Shown here: positions 51,213-60,649 of the stretch, piece after piece
How the letters are laid out: every line of letters starts with the position of its first letter
Numbering within the stretch: the stretch's first letter is position 1
Source: Paenibacillus marchantiae
Lineage (GTDB): Bacteria; Bacillota; Bacilli; Paenibacillales; Paenibacillaceae
Direction of reading: 5' to 3'
Assembly (NCBI RefSeq): GCF_028771845.1
Contig: NZ_CP118270.1
Location: 6,386,001-6,450,000, forward strand
Length of the DNA: 64,000 bases
The notes under the pieces: model-generated
What the model saw: only the letters and a program-made list of their open reading frames with translations
Database searches by the model: none
What the model was told of the DNA's origin: nothing
Made by a program: the position numbers and the translations under genes

Positions 51213-54200
51213 TCAAACTGTTGTGTTGTTAGAAACCTGGTCACAAACAGCCGATATCATAGCGACGTAGAGTTCGGTAATCTCTTGTATTGTTTGCTCA
51301 CGTATTCTGGAGCTGCCGATAAATTGAATGGTTAGTCCTTCTTCATTTTCTTGTGCTAACAATGTAATATCGTATTTTTGATACAAGGAACTGGACGATT
51401 TCCATGTATATAAAATACTGGCTTCTCCATCTGGATAATGCATCTCAAAGTCATGTTTGTTTGACTTCGGATCATATCTTTTTTCATAGAGATAGCTCAC
51501 CAATTCCTCCAAGCTTTCAAATTCAGGCAAGTGAACATCACAATGCACGATAGAATCTTCGGAAACCCCTAAATCAATGGAGATATTCTCCAATTGAGCA
51601 TACTGATTCAGTGTATATACCCAAATAGCAAACGTAATATCTTGAATATCCACAGCCATGCCTTTAGCCATTTCATTCAAAATACTTACCTTCTCCTCAG
51701 CCAAAATCACCCGATACATTGCTCCATCCGATAATCCCATAGCGGCAAGGTCGCTTCCCAAAGTAACTCTGCTTGCCTCATTGGTTCGGGACCCTTCCTT
51801 ACCCGTAACTGTGTCATCCAGATATTGAGCCATTTCTCGAAGGGTTGGATAAGTGAAATAATCCGTAATCGTCAACAATCCCGAGAATGCTTCATTTAGT
51901 CTGGCATGCAGCTGTATTAGCAGGAGCGAGTTACCACCAACCTCAAAGAAGTTGTCATGTCTGCTTATATGATGATGTTTTAATACAATGTTCCATGCAT
52001 CAAACAAAACAGCCTCCGTTTGGTTCAACGACTCATTCTCCATTGGACGATCAATCAAACCCGTAAGATCCTCACGCAAGGACAACTCCAACTTATCAAT
52101 CTTCCCATTAGCCGTTCGAGGGAATTCATTCAGGAATATCACATCTTCGGGTGTCATAAATGGTGGTAATTTCTGAGCAAGTTCTTTCTTTAATTGTGAA
52201 TCTTCTATTGGCTCGCTCACATCCATGATGACATAAAGAACAAGACGTTGGCTGTCATCGGTTTTCTTCATTACTGCAACAGCTTGTGTAACACAGTCCA
52301 TCTGCATTGCACTGCGTTCAATCTCTTCAAGCTCAACCCGATATCCCCTGATTTTCACCTGATTGTCAGTTCTACCCCAATATTCCAGTGTACCATCTGA
52401 TAACCATCTCCCCCGGTCACCCGAACGATACAATAATTGATTTGGCAATTCGGTTACATGAACAAAACGTTGACTCGTTTTTACATCGTCATTCAAATAA
52501 CCTTTGGAAAGGCCCTTTCCTGTTATATACAGTTCTCCAGGTACTCCAATGGGTACTATTCTTTCATGGTTATCCAGAATATAAACTTCCATGTTATCGA
52601 TAGGTTTTCCAATGCGAATTTGTGTATCTTCTGCCTTGAATTCATGAACTGTCGTACAAACACTGCATTCGGTTGGCCCATATTCATTAAACAACCTCAC
52701 GTCAGGGAATAATGCAAAATGATTGTTTACGAGATGCGCATGAACTGATTCTCCAGCTACAGTTACCGATTTAAGATAATTGAAATCCGGCTTAGTTTCC
52801 AATATAGCGGCATACATACTAGGGACCATCAGAAAATGAGTAATTTTATGTCGCTCTGCAATTTTAGTTAGTGCTGTAACATCCAATCGATCCTTCGACG
52901 ACATTAATGTCAACGTTGCTCCTGACAATAATGCACAGAAAATATCTTCTACAGAACTATCAAAGGATAAAGAAGGTACTTGAAGTGTATTATCACCTAA
53001 CCCAAACGAATAATGGTTTATTCTCCATTTCAGCGTATTAAAAATGGCTGCATGGCTTACCTTGACTCCCTTTGGATTTCCTGTTGATCCAGAAGTATAG
53101 ATGACATAGGCTAATGCTTCGGTGTCCGGATAACTTCCAGAAATAGTCTCCGATACATAATCGTATTCGATATCCTGCACGTTAAAGCGCTGTCCCTGAA
53201 ATTCTGCAAGCATCTTTGTGCTGGTTTGATTATCCGTCATCAACACATCCGTCATGCTATCATCCAGCATGTATTGCAGACGTTGATCGGGATATTCGGG
53301 ATCTAATGGCAAGTAAGCTGCTCCCGTTTGAAGCACCGCCAGAATCGAGATAATCATTTCTGGGGAACGCTCCATCATCACACCCACAATCGTCCCTGCT
53401 TCAGCTCCTTTTAAAGCAAGCGCTCCGGCCACCGTCTGAGTACGCCGATGTAATTCGGAATACGTAAGTTGAATGTCATCGTGAATTAATGCAACAGCCT
53501 CTGGCGTATGCTCACACTGCTGTTCAAACCAGTGATAGAGTGTTATGGGTTGGGTTTCCTTCCCGCTAGAACGAATATCCACATTCAAATGTCTCTTCTC
53601 ATGATCTGCAAGCATATTTAAATGTGCTATAGGCGCATTGGGCTGTCTAATAACATCGCGCATTAAATTCATAAAATGCGTCGATAGACGTTTAATCGTT
53701 TGTTCTTCGAAAAGATCAGTACTGTATTCAAAACAGAACGAGATCTGTTCATTTTCCTCCCAAGCAAACAGTGTCAAATCAAATTTTGAACTTCCCATTT
53801 CTGGACTTACAGGTACAATTGTTATGGAGTCTTGAATTGCAAGGCCCCCATCATCATAATTTTGCAAAGCAAACATAACATCAAAAATGGGGTTACGCGA
53901 AGTGTCCCTCTCCACATGGAGACGTTCAACCAATTGTTCAAAAGGAACATCTTGATACTCTAACATCTGAATGGTATTTCTTTTGACTGCTTCTATCAGT
54001 TGTGTATAGGTCATTTCTCCTGTAAGTGCAAGACGAAGTACTGTCGTATTTACAAACATCCCTATAACACCTTCCAATTCCTGCTGCTTTCTTCCAGCTA
54101 GAGGTGTCCCTATTAAAATATCTTCTTGTTGAGTGTAGCGGTACAGGGTTGATCCAAAGAGGCTAATCAGTCCCATATATAATGTAATTCCGTTCTGTTT

Positions 54201-57200
54201 ACACAACTGTGAAAATTGGGATGATACGGACGAATCTGCCTCGAATCGAAAAGTTGCTCCTTTGAAGCTTTTTACAATTGGCCTTGGAAAATCTGTCGGA
54301 AAAGCCAGAACAGGCAATTCTCCAGACAATTGTTCCAACCAATACTTCTCCTGTTGAGCATAGGTTTCCGTTTGTAAAAACGCTTCCTGCCATATGGAAT
54401 AATCTCGATACTGAATCTTAAGTGGAGGAAGTTCATGTTTTGCATTGTAAAAACTCACAAAGTCACGGATAAAATACTCCATAGAAATACCATCAAAAAT
54501 AATATGATGGAAATCAAATTTTATTTCATGGCGCTCCATTCCCAATCGGACCACTCTTGTTCTAAATAATGGCGCAACAGATAAATCGAAAGGTTGTTCA
54601 TATTCAGAGATATCCGACGTTTTGCACCATTCCAAAAATGGTTTAACACGGTCTGGATCATGAACCATTTGTACCAAACCATCCTGTTCTGTAAAATGAA
54701 AACTGGTTCGTAAAATTTCGTGTCGTTCAATCATTTTTCTCAAGGCAGACTCGAACTTTTCTTTCTCTAAGTTACCCTCAATAACAAAGTTTTCAACGAT
54801 GTTATAAACGGTTCCATTATTGAATTGTTGAAGAAAATATAATCTCACTTGTGCAGATGTCAACGGGTAATGACCTTGGTTCTCGACAGGTTTAATTGCT
54901 GGAATAACTGGTTTTTGGCGGCTCACAACAAGTTCCGATAACATCTCAATTGTTGGATTGGCAAAGAACGATTCCAAACTAATCTCAACTTCGAATTTCT
55001 TTTTGATTCTGGAGAGGAGCATGATTGCTTTAAGCGAGTGCCCACCTAGATCAAAGAAATTATCATTGATGCTTATCTCCGAAACATTTAATAAAGAAGT
55101 CCACATCTCAGATAATGCCGTTGTCAACGTATCCATACGTTCTGGATCAGATATATCTGTGCTTTCCTTCGTTTTAAGATTGGTAGAAATCTGTTTTTTG
55201 GCGAGAGCTTTACGATCCACTTTTCCATTTAAAGTGTACGGAATTTCATCCATAATATATATTTGGTCCGGTATCATGTACCGGGGTAAATACAATTGCA
55301 ACTCTTCTTCGACGTTTTTCAAAACATCTGAAGAGTTTGATTGAGTCGGTACTACACAAGCTATTAATGCATATCCACCAATAGAATCATTCTCAACGAA
55401 TACTACTGACTCCTTAATATTTGGGTTCTGATTCAAATAATGCTCCACTTCGCCTAGTTCAATCCGATATCCTCTTACTTTGACCTGGGTATCTATCCTA
55501 CCCACATATGCAAGATTGCCATCCGGCATTAACTTGGCCAAATCCCCCGTTCTATACATCCATTCTCCGTTTTCAAATGGATTTGGAATGAAGCGCTCTC
55601 TTGTGAGTTCTTCTTGTCCAATATACCCCATCCCAACTCCCAATCCGGAGATATACAATTCTCCAATCACGCTTAAAGGACAAGGATTGAGATACTTATC
55701 CAAAACATAGACTTTTGTATTGTCCGCTGGCACACCTATAGAAACGAATGGTGAATTGTAATCAGACTCCAACTCACAGATCATGCAACCTACGGTTGTT
55801 TCGGTTGGACCATATTCGTTATATATTTTGATTGTACCCTTACCATATATCGACTCAATATCACGAGCTAGCTTGGTTTCCAGAGCTTCTCCCCCGACAA
55901 TGAAACGTTTAATGCGATTGCCCTCAAGTTCCATTTCTTTCATTAGCCGCAGATGGGACGGAGTTAATTTGATAATATCGACCAAGTTATCCTGAATGAT
56001 CCGTTTGAGAGACTCCTCGGGTGGATCGTTGTATACGACAATGCTATTTCCTGTGATCAATGGTGTAAATAAAGTGGTAATCGTCAAATCAAAAGCGATT
56101 GAAGAATATAAAGGGAAGGCGATATCCTTTTCTCCGCTTACATACACCTTGGCAGCCCATAAAGAATAATTCAACAATGACCGGTGACTAATCATTACGC
56201 CTTTGGGTTGTCCAGTAGAACCTGATGTATAAATGATGTACGCTGGTTCGAGAATGTTAATTTCGGGTATAGCATCACACTGAGTTTCCACGAAAGGTTC
56301 CAATTCTGAATTTACAATCAAGTTGAATTTGCACTCACCTACTAATTTCTCAACAGGTTTATCGCTAATTAATGCAAAACATTGACTATCTTCCAAAATG
56401 TAACTGATTCTCTCTTCAGGATACATTGGATCTATTGGTAAATAGGCTGCTCCCGTTTGAAGCACCGCCAAAATACTTGCAATCAATGAAGAGGATCTTT
56501 CCATCATGATGCCGACAATTTTCCCAGCACTAGCGCCCCTCATTACCAATTGATTGGTTAAAGCATCCGCTTGCTGCATCAGTTCCCTGTAATTCCACTT
56601 TTCATTTCCTTCTCGTATTGCAATTCGTTCAGGATTTATCCTTGCCTGCTCTCTAATCAGATGATGTATTGGTCTCTCGAATGATAATGAAACTTCGTTA
56701 CGGTTCAATTCGTAGATTTGCCAATTTTGCTCATCTGTAGAAAGAAGGCTATATGTTTTGATACATTCATCAGGTTTTTGCGCAATACGATCTAAAAGTT
56801 CAATAAAATGATTGGCTAATCTCTCTATAGTGCTTTGAGCAAATAACTGCGTGTTATATTCAAAGCAAATTGTCATGCTATCTTGATGTTCTGTTAACTC
56901 CAATGAAAGATCCATCTTTGAAGTTTTATTTTCGAATGCTACAGGTTTGATCGTCATCTCTTCGACTACGGTATCAAAGTCTTCCTTAAACTGATGCATA
57001 ATGACCATGGTATTAAATATAGGATTCTGGTTGTTCATCCGATCAAATGAAATATTTTCTACCAGTTGGTGGAATGGATAGCTCTTATGCTCATATACAT
57101 TCACCACGTTTTCCTTCACCTGATCTAGCAACTTCGAGAAGGTAACCTCGGGATCAACGTTTTGCCGAATAGGTATGGCATTAATCATCGGTCCCATAAC

Positions 57201-60200
57201 CATATCCAGGTTGCTATCATCGCGTATAGATGAAGTTGTTCCTACGATAAATTCTTGATCTCCTGAATATTTGTTCAATAATACATAGTAAGCAGTAAGG
57301 ATATTCATAAACATTGTGGTTTCATTTTTCTTGGAAAGCTGTTTAAGCATGTGTACGGTCTCGCCTTTAATCTCCTTGAAACATACGGAGCCTGTGAACG
57401 TTTGATGTTCGTTACGATCATAATCATAAGGTAAAGACAATTGGGGAAGAACTCCACCCATGTATTTCATCCAAAAATCCTTTAAATGGAAGTATTCAGA
57501 GCTATTCGTATGCTCTTTCTCCCAGTATGCATAGTCTTTGTATTGGATCATTTTTTCCGGAACATCTGTGCCATTATATAATTCAAATATTTCCTGAACC
57601 AAAATCTGGGAGGTTCGTCCATCTGCGATAATATGGTGCATGTCAAACAGGACATAGAACCGATCTTTATCCAACTCGACCACAGTTACCTTGAATAGCG
57701 GAGCATTCGCCAAGTCGAAAGGCTTCACAAATGAATCAATGAAAGATTGAAGCTTATCATAGTTAAGCTGATGCCAGTCTAAACTGAATTTTGTACTATC
57801 CACGATACGTTGAACAGGTTCATAATCATGCACTTCAAACTTGGTTCGGAGTATTTCATTCTTCAGGATTAATCTTTCCAAAGCCATATCCAACCGCTGA
57901 CGATCCAAAGCACCTTTTATTTCAATGATCCCTGGCATATTGTATGCCGTACTGTCAGGATGGGCTGAGTGTATAATGAATAGTCTCTCCTGGACCAGCG
58001 ATAATGGATAGAACGCTGCCACAGGAGCCGGCGATATTGGGGTATTCATCTCCTTTTCGCTGTCATCAATAAACTTTGCCAAATGATACAGCTCAGGTGT
58101 CGCAAACAATTGTTTAATCGATACATTTTTCTGGAATTCTTTATATATTTGACCGCTCAATACAGCCGCACTTAGAGAATGTCCGCCCCGCTCAAAGAAG
58201 TGATCCTCTCTGCCTACTGTTTCGATTCCTAGTACATTATTCCATATCGTTCCAAGTGCTTTCTCGGTATTTGTTATGAGTTCTGAATGCCCATTATCGG
58301 AAACTTCTGATTTCACCAACTGGTATAACGCCTTTTTATCCAACTTTCCATTGGCATTTGTGGGGAAAGACTCTAAAAATGTAAAGCTTTTAGGTTGCAT
58401 ATATGATGGAAGTTTTCCTTTAATTCCCTTTTCAAGCTCCATCAATGCAGAGTTATCTTTCATAACAAGGAACGCAAAAAGTTCCTCATTCTGATGTAAT
58501 ACCACCGCTTCTTTAACCTGGCTATGCTGTTGAAGAACCCATTCAATTTCGTTGAGTTCAACTCGATTACCCCGGACCTTGACTTGTGAATCTATGCGTT
58601 TAATAAATACAATGTTACCGTCAGCGAGCCACATCGCTAAATCACCGGTTTTGTACAATGTTTCACCTGATACAAATGGCGAAGGCATGAAGACCCTGTC
58701 AGATTCCGCAGGTTTTCCGATATACCCTTTAGCCAGTTTGTCTCCACTAAAGCAGAGTTCACCTATGACCCCAACAGGCAAAATTTCATTGTTAGGCCCA
58801 AGAATGTATGCACCAACGTTTTTTATAGGCTTACCTATAGGGATGGCGTTCCCCGGTAAGTCTGATGTCTCAACCACGTTATAAGCCGTTACCTCAATGC
58901 AGCATTCTGTTGGTCCATAACAATTAATAATGTTTGGCGCATTTTGTCTAAAATTTTCTCGAATCTCATGAACTAAAGATTCCTTTAAAGGCTCTCCCCC
59001 AATTAAAAGTAATTCTAAATGGGAATTCTGAAATAAATGAGGAGGACAAGACATTAATATGCGAATATGTGTAGGTGTACAATTCAACATATGAACTTCG
59101 TTATCCCCTAAGTATTCCATTAATAATCTACCGTCTCGTTGAGTTTCTTCAGATATGACTATGAGGGTATGTCCGTTAAACAAGCCATAGAATACAGCTT
59201 CCAAAAAAGCATCAAAAAAGTAAGGTGCAATCAAACCAATATGTTTAGGCTCTTCGTATGAAACAACATATTTACCATAAGCACTAGTGTGATGTATTAA
59301 CATCTGATGTTCAAACAAAATGCCTTTCGGCTCTCCTGTAGTTCCAGATGTGTATATAATGCATGCACCTTGATGGACAGGAACAGAGGGGAATTCTTGA
59401 TTTTTTTCATAAGCAAACTGTATTACATCCTCTATGATTAGGATCTTAGATTCAAATTGCTCCGTTTTGGAGACCATTTTTGCCGAGACAAGAGCCATTC
59501 TAGCCCCACTATCTTTATACATGTATTCCACTCTTCCTGCTGGAGATGACGGGTCAATGGGTAAGAAAACGCCACCCGCTTTAAGTATCCCCAACAAACT
59601 GGAAACGGTATTAACAGATCGTTCACAGATACAAGCAACTACCTCTCCTGGTCTCAAGCCTTGAGCCAGCAAAGCATAAGCGATATGATCTGAGCGTTCA
59701 GCCAGCTGTTCGTAAGTTAATGCTTCATCTGGATCTTGTACGGCTCTCCGCTGGGAAAACCTAAGAGTATACTTCTCAAACAACTTAGCTAGCGGTAATT
59801 CTGGTTCCTCCACTATTTTTCTTTCGTTGAACACATATGCTATTTGTGTATGTTCCTCCTGCGATAACATTGACAGTTCACTTATTCTGACGTCCGATGA
59901 ACCTTTAAGTGAATTAAAAAGTAGTTGTTCATAATGACGCAACATCGCTCGCACTTGCTCTTCACTAAAATCGGCTTGATAAGCTGCGCTTATTGCCAAT
60001 TCATCCAACGCGCTACTCATCCAAAGAACGATCGGATACTTTTGTGAGAGACTATCTATGCTGTTGCTTCCATGAAGAGGTTCATAGCCGATAATTACGT
60101 TGTACAGTGTGTCCATTGGCTGATTATTTTTTTCAACGAATGGAGGAATTGACGCATGTTCATACAAAGTATCAAGTTTACTTTTGGCCTCGATCAACAC

Positions 60201-60569
60201 TTCTTTTAAACTAGTCTCGGCCTTCCATTCTTGAAAGTAAGGTAACGTCAGGCTCACTTGAGGGATTCTGTAATTAGATTTCATATTAGGAATACCAACG
60301 GCGGTACGTCTACTTCTTGTATACTGACCAAACATCGTATTCCATATGGTTAGAAGATAAGTAAATATTAATGAATCATTATGTTTACATTTTTGTTTCA
60401 AAAGCTCGACTGTCTGTTGATCCATTGTTCTTCGAACCAATCCTTGTCCTTCCGACAAGGTGTACGGGTGTACTCGCATGGTTATATCTGTAGCTGGATA
60501 TGATTCGTTCCCCAGCACGTTTTCCCAAAACTGTTTTGCTTCATCCATGTTCTTTTCAGTAGGCACCAT
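51213..60569 (-). CDS. Trimodular NRPS with half-condensation domains at both ends
   Basis: The 3118-residue synthetase reads C'(1-255)-A1(270-760)-T1(765-835, GGHSL)-C2(850-1290, HHIIADG)-A2(1310-1790)-T2(1800-1880, GGHSL)-C3(1895-2330, HHIIFDG)-A3(2355-2830)-T3(2840-2915, GGNSL)-C'(2930-3118). C' at both ends is only the C-lobe half without HHxxxDG. Specificity residues read from A4-A5: A1 DAENLGCIE (unassigned); A2 DLTKIGEVG, the known Asn code; A3 DSELTAEVC (unassigned). There is no epimerisation domain or thioesterase. The ATG is preceded by GAGGG. The product is a peptide segment X-Asn-Y that would be passed to the KS-ACP-C protein. It is co-directional with all cluster genes. Confidence 0.94.
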   Translation of the reverse strand: MVPTEKNMDEAKQFWENVLGNESYPATDITMRVHPYTLSEGQGLVRRTMDQQTVELLKQKCKHNDSLIFTYLLTIWNTMFGQYTRSRRTAVGIPNMKSNYRIPQVSLTLPYFQEWKAETSLKEVLIEAKSKLDTLYEHASIPPFVEKNNQPMDTLYNVIIGYEPLHGSNSIDSLSQKYPIVLWMSSALDELAISAAYQADFSEEQVRAMLRHYEQLLFNSLKGSSDVRISELSMLSQEEHTQIAYVFNERKIVEEPELPLAKLFEKYTLRFSQRRAVQDPDEALTYEQLAERSDHIAYALLAQGLRPGEVVACICERSVNTVSSLLGILKAGGVFLPIDPSSPAGRVEYMYKDSGARMALVSAKMVSKTEQFESKILIIEDVIQFAYEKNQEFPSVPVHQGACIIYTSGTTGEPKGILFEHQMLIHHTSAYGKYVVSYEEPKHIGLIAPYFFDAFLEAVFYGLFNGHTLIVISEETQRDGRLLMEYLGDNEVHMLNCTPTHIRILMSCPPHLFQNSHLELLLIGGEPLKESLVHEIRENFRQNAPNIINCYGPTECCIEVTAYNVVETSDLPGNAIPIGKPIKNVGAYILGPNNEILPVGVIGELCFSGDKLAKGYIGKPAESDRVFMPSPFVSGETLYKTGDLAMWLADGNIVFIKRIDSQVKVRGNRVELNEIEWVLQQHSQVKEAVVLHQNEELFAFLVMKDNSALMELEKGIKGKLPSYMQPKSFTFLESFPTNANGKLDKKALYQLVKSEVSDNGHSELITNTEKALGTIWNNVLGIETVGREDHFFERGGHSLSAAVLSGQIYKEFQKNVSIKQLFATPELYHLAKFIDDSEKEMNTPISPAPVAAFYPLSLVQERLFIIHSAHPDSTAYNMPGIIEIKGALDRQRLDMALERLILKNEILRTKFEVHDYEPVQRIVDSTKFSLDWHQLNYDKLQSFIDSFVKPFDLANAPLFKVTVVELDKDRFYVLFDMHHIIADGRTSQILVQEIFELYNGTDVPEKMIQYKDYAYWEKEHTNSSEYFHLKDFWMKYMGGVLPQLSLPYDYDRNEHQTFTGSVCFKEIKGETVHMLKQLSKKNETTMFMNILTAYYVLLNKYSGDQEFIVGTTSSIRDDSNLDMVMGPMINAIPIRQNVDPEVTFSKLLDQVKENVVNVYEHKSYPFHQLVENISFDRMNNQNPIFNTMVIMHQFKEDFDTVVEEMTIKPVAFENKTSKMDLSLELTEHQDSMTICFEYNTQLFAQSTIERLANHFIELLDRIAQKPDECIKTYSLLSTDEQNWQIYELNRNEVSLSFERPIHHLIREQARINPERIAIREGNEKWNYRELMQQADALTNQLVMRGASAGKIVGIMMERSSSLIASILAVLQTGAAYLPIDPMYPEERISYILEDSQCFALISDKPVEKLVGECKFNLIVNSELEPFVETQCDAIPEINILEPAYIIYTSGSTGQPKGVMISHRSLLNYSLWAAKVYVSGEKDIAFPLYSSIAFDLTITTLFTPLITGNSIVVYNDPPEESLKRIIQDNLVDIIKLTPSHLRLMKEMELEGNRIKRFIVGGEALETKLARDIESIYGKGTIKIYNEYGPTETTVGCMICELESDYNSPFVSIGVPADNTKVYVLDKYLNPCPLSVIGELYISGLGVGMGYIGQEELTRERFIPNPFENGEWMYRTGDLAKLMPDGNLAYVGRIDTQVKVRGYRIELGEVEHYLNQNPNIKESVVFVENDSIGGYALIACVVPTQSNSSDVLKNVEEELQLYLPRYMIPDQIYIMDEIPYTLNGKVDRKALAKKQISTNLKTKESTDISDPERMDTLTTALSEMWTSLLNVSEISINDNFFDLGGHSLKAIMLLSRIKKKFEVEISLESFFANPTIEMLSELVVSRQKPVIPAIKPVENQGHYPLTSAQVRLYFLQQFNNGTVYNIVENFVIEGNLEKEKFESALRKMIERHEILRTSFHFTEQDGLVQMVHDPDRVKPFLEWCKTSDISEYEQPFDLSVAPLFRTRVVRLGMERHEIKFDFHHIIFDGISMEYFIRDFVSFYNAKHELPPLKIQYRDYSIWQEAFLQTETYAQQEKYWLEQLSGELPVLAFPTDFPRPIVKSFKGATFRFEADSSVSSQFSQLCKQNGITLYMGLISLFGSTLYRYTQQEDILIGTPLAGRKQQELEGVIGMFVNTTVLRLALTGEMTYTQLIEAVKRNTIQMLEYQDVPFEQLVERLHVERDTSRNPIFDVMFALQNYDDGGLAIQDSITIVPVSPEMGSSKFDLTLFAWEENEQISFCFEYSTDLFEEQTIKRLSTHFMNLMRDVIRQPNAPIAHLNMLADHEKRHLNVDIRSSGKETQPITLYHWFEQQCEHTPEAVALIHDDIQLTYSELHRRTQTVAGALALKGAEAGTIVGVMMERSPEMIISILAVLQTGAAYLPLDPEYPDQRLQYMLDDSMTDVLMTDNQTSTKMLAEFQGQRFNVQDIEYDYVSETISGSYPDTEALAYVIYTSGSTGNPKGVKVSHAAIFNTLKWRINHYSFGLGDNTLQVPSLSFDSSVEDIFCALLSGATLTLMSSKDRLDVTALTKIAERHKITHFLMVPSMYAAILETKPDFNYLKSVTVAGESVHAHLVNNHFALFPDVRLFNEYGPTECSVCTTVHEFKAEDTQIRIGKPIDNMEVYILDNHERIVPIGVPGELYITGKGLSKGYLNDDVKTSQRFVHVTELPNQLLYRSGDRGRWLSDGTLEYWGRTDNQVKIRGYRVELEEIERSAMQMDCVTQAVAVMKKTDDSQRLVLYVIMDVSEPIEDSQLKKELAQKLPPFMTPEDVIFLNEFPRTANGKIDKLELSLREDLTGLIDRPMENESLNQTEAVLFDAWNIVLKHHHISRHDNFFEVGGNSLLLIQLHARLNEAFSGLLTITDYFTYPTLREMAQYLDDTVTGKEGSRTNEASRVTLGSDLAAMGLSDGAMYRVILAEEKVSILNEMAKGMAVDIQDITFAIWVYTLNQYAQLENISIDLGVSEDSIVHCDVHLPEFESLEELVSYLYEKRYDPKSNKHDFEMHYPDGEASILYTWKSSSSLYQKYDITLLAQENEEGLTIQFIGSSRIREQTIQEITELYVAMISAVCDQVSNNTTV

Positions 60570-60595
60570 AATCCCTCGCTTTCTCCCATTTGATT

Positions 60596-60624
60596 AGTCG
60601 TCGACAATCATATTGCCGACGACT
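60596..60624 (-). other. Intercistronic hairpin between the two large NRPS genes
   Basis: AGTCGTCG-A-CAAT (60596-60608) pairs with ATTG-C-CGACGACT (60612-60624) around CAT, with one mismatch. No T tract follows on the minus strand, so it is not a standard terminator. It sits in an otherwise plain 80-base gap and may mark mRNA processing or partial attenuation. Confidence 0.55.
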
Positions 60625-60649
60625 GTTACAATTACAGTAGATCAGTAGA

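Noticed and set aside
51988..52176. Small plus-strand frames inside the NRPS genes
   Set aside because: These and similar frames across 40-64 kb are shadows of the synthetase genes, with no ribosome sites or recognisable motifs.
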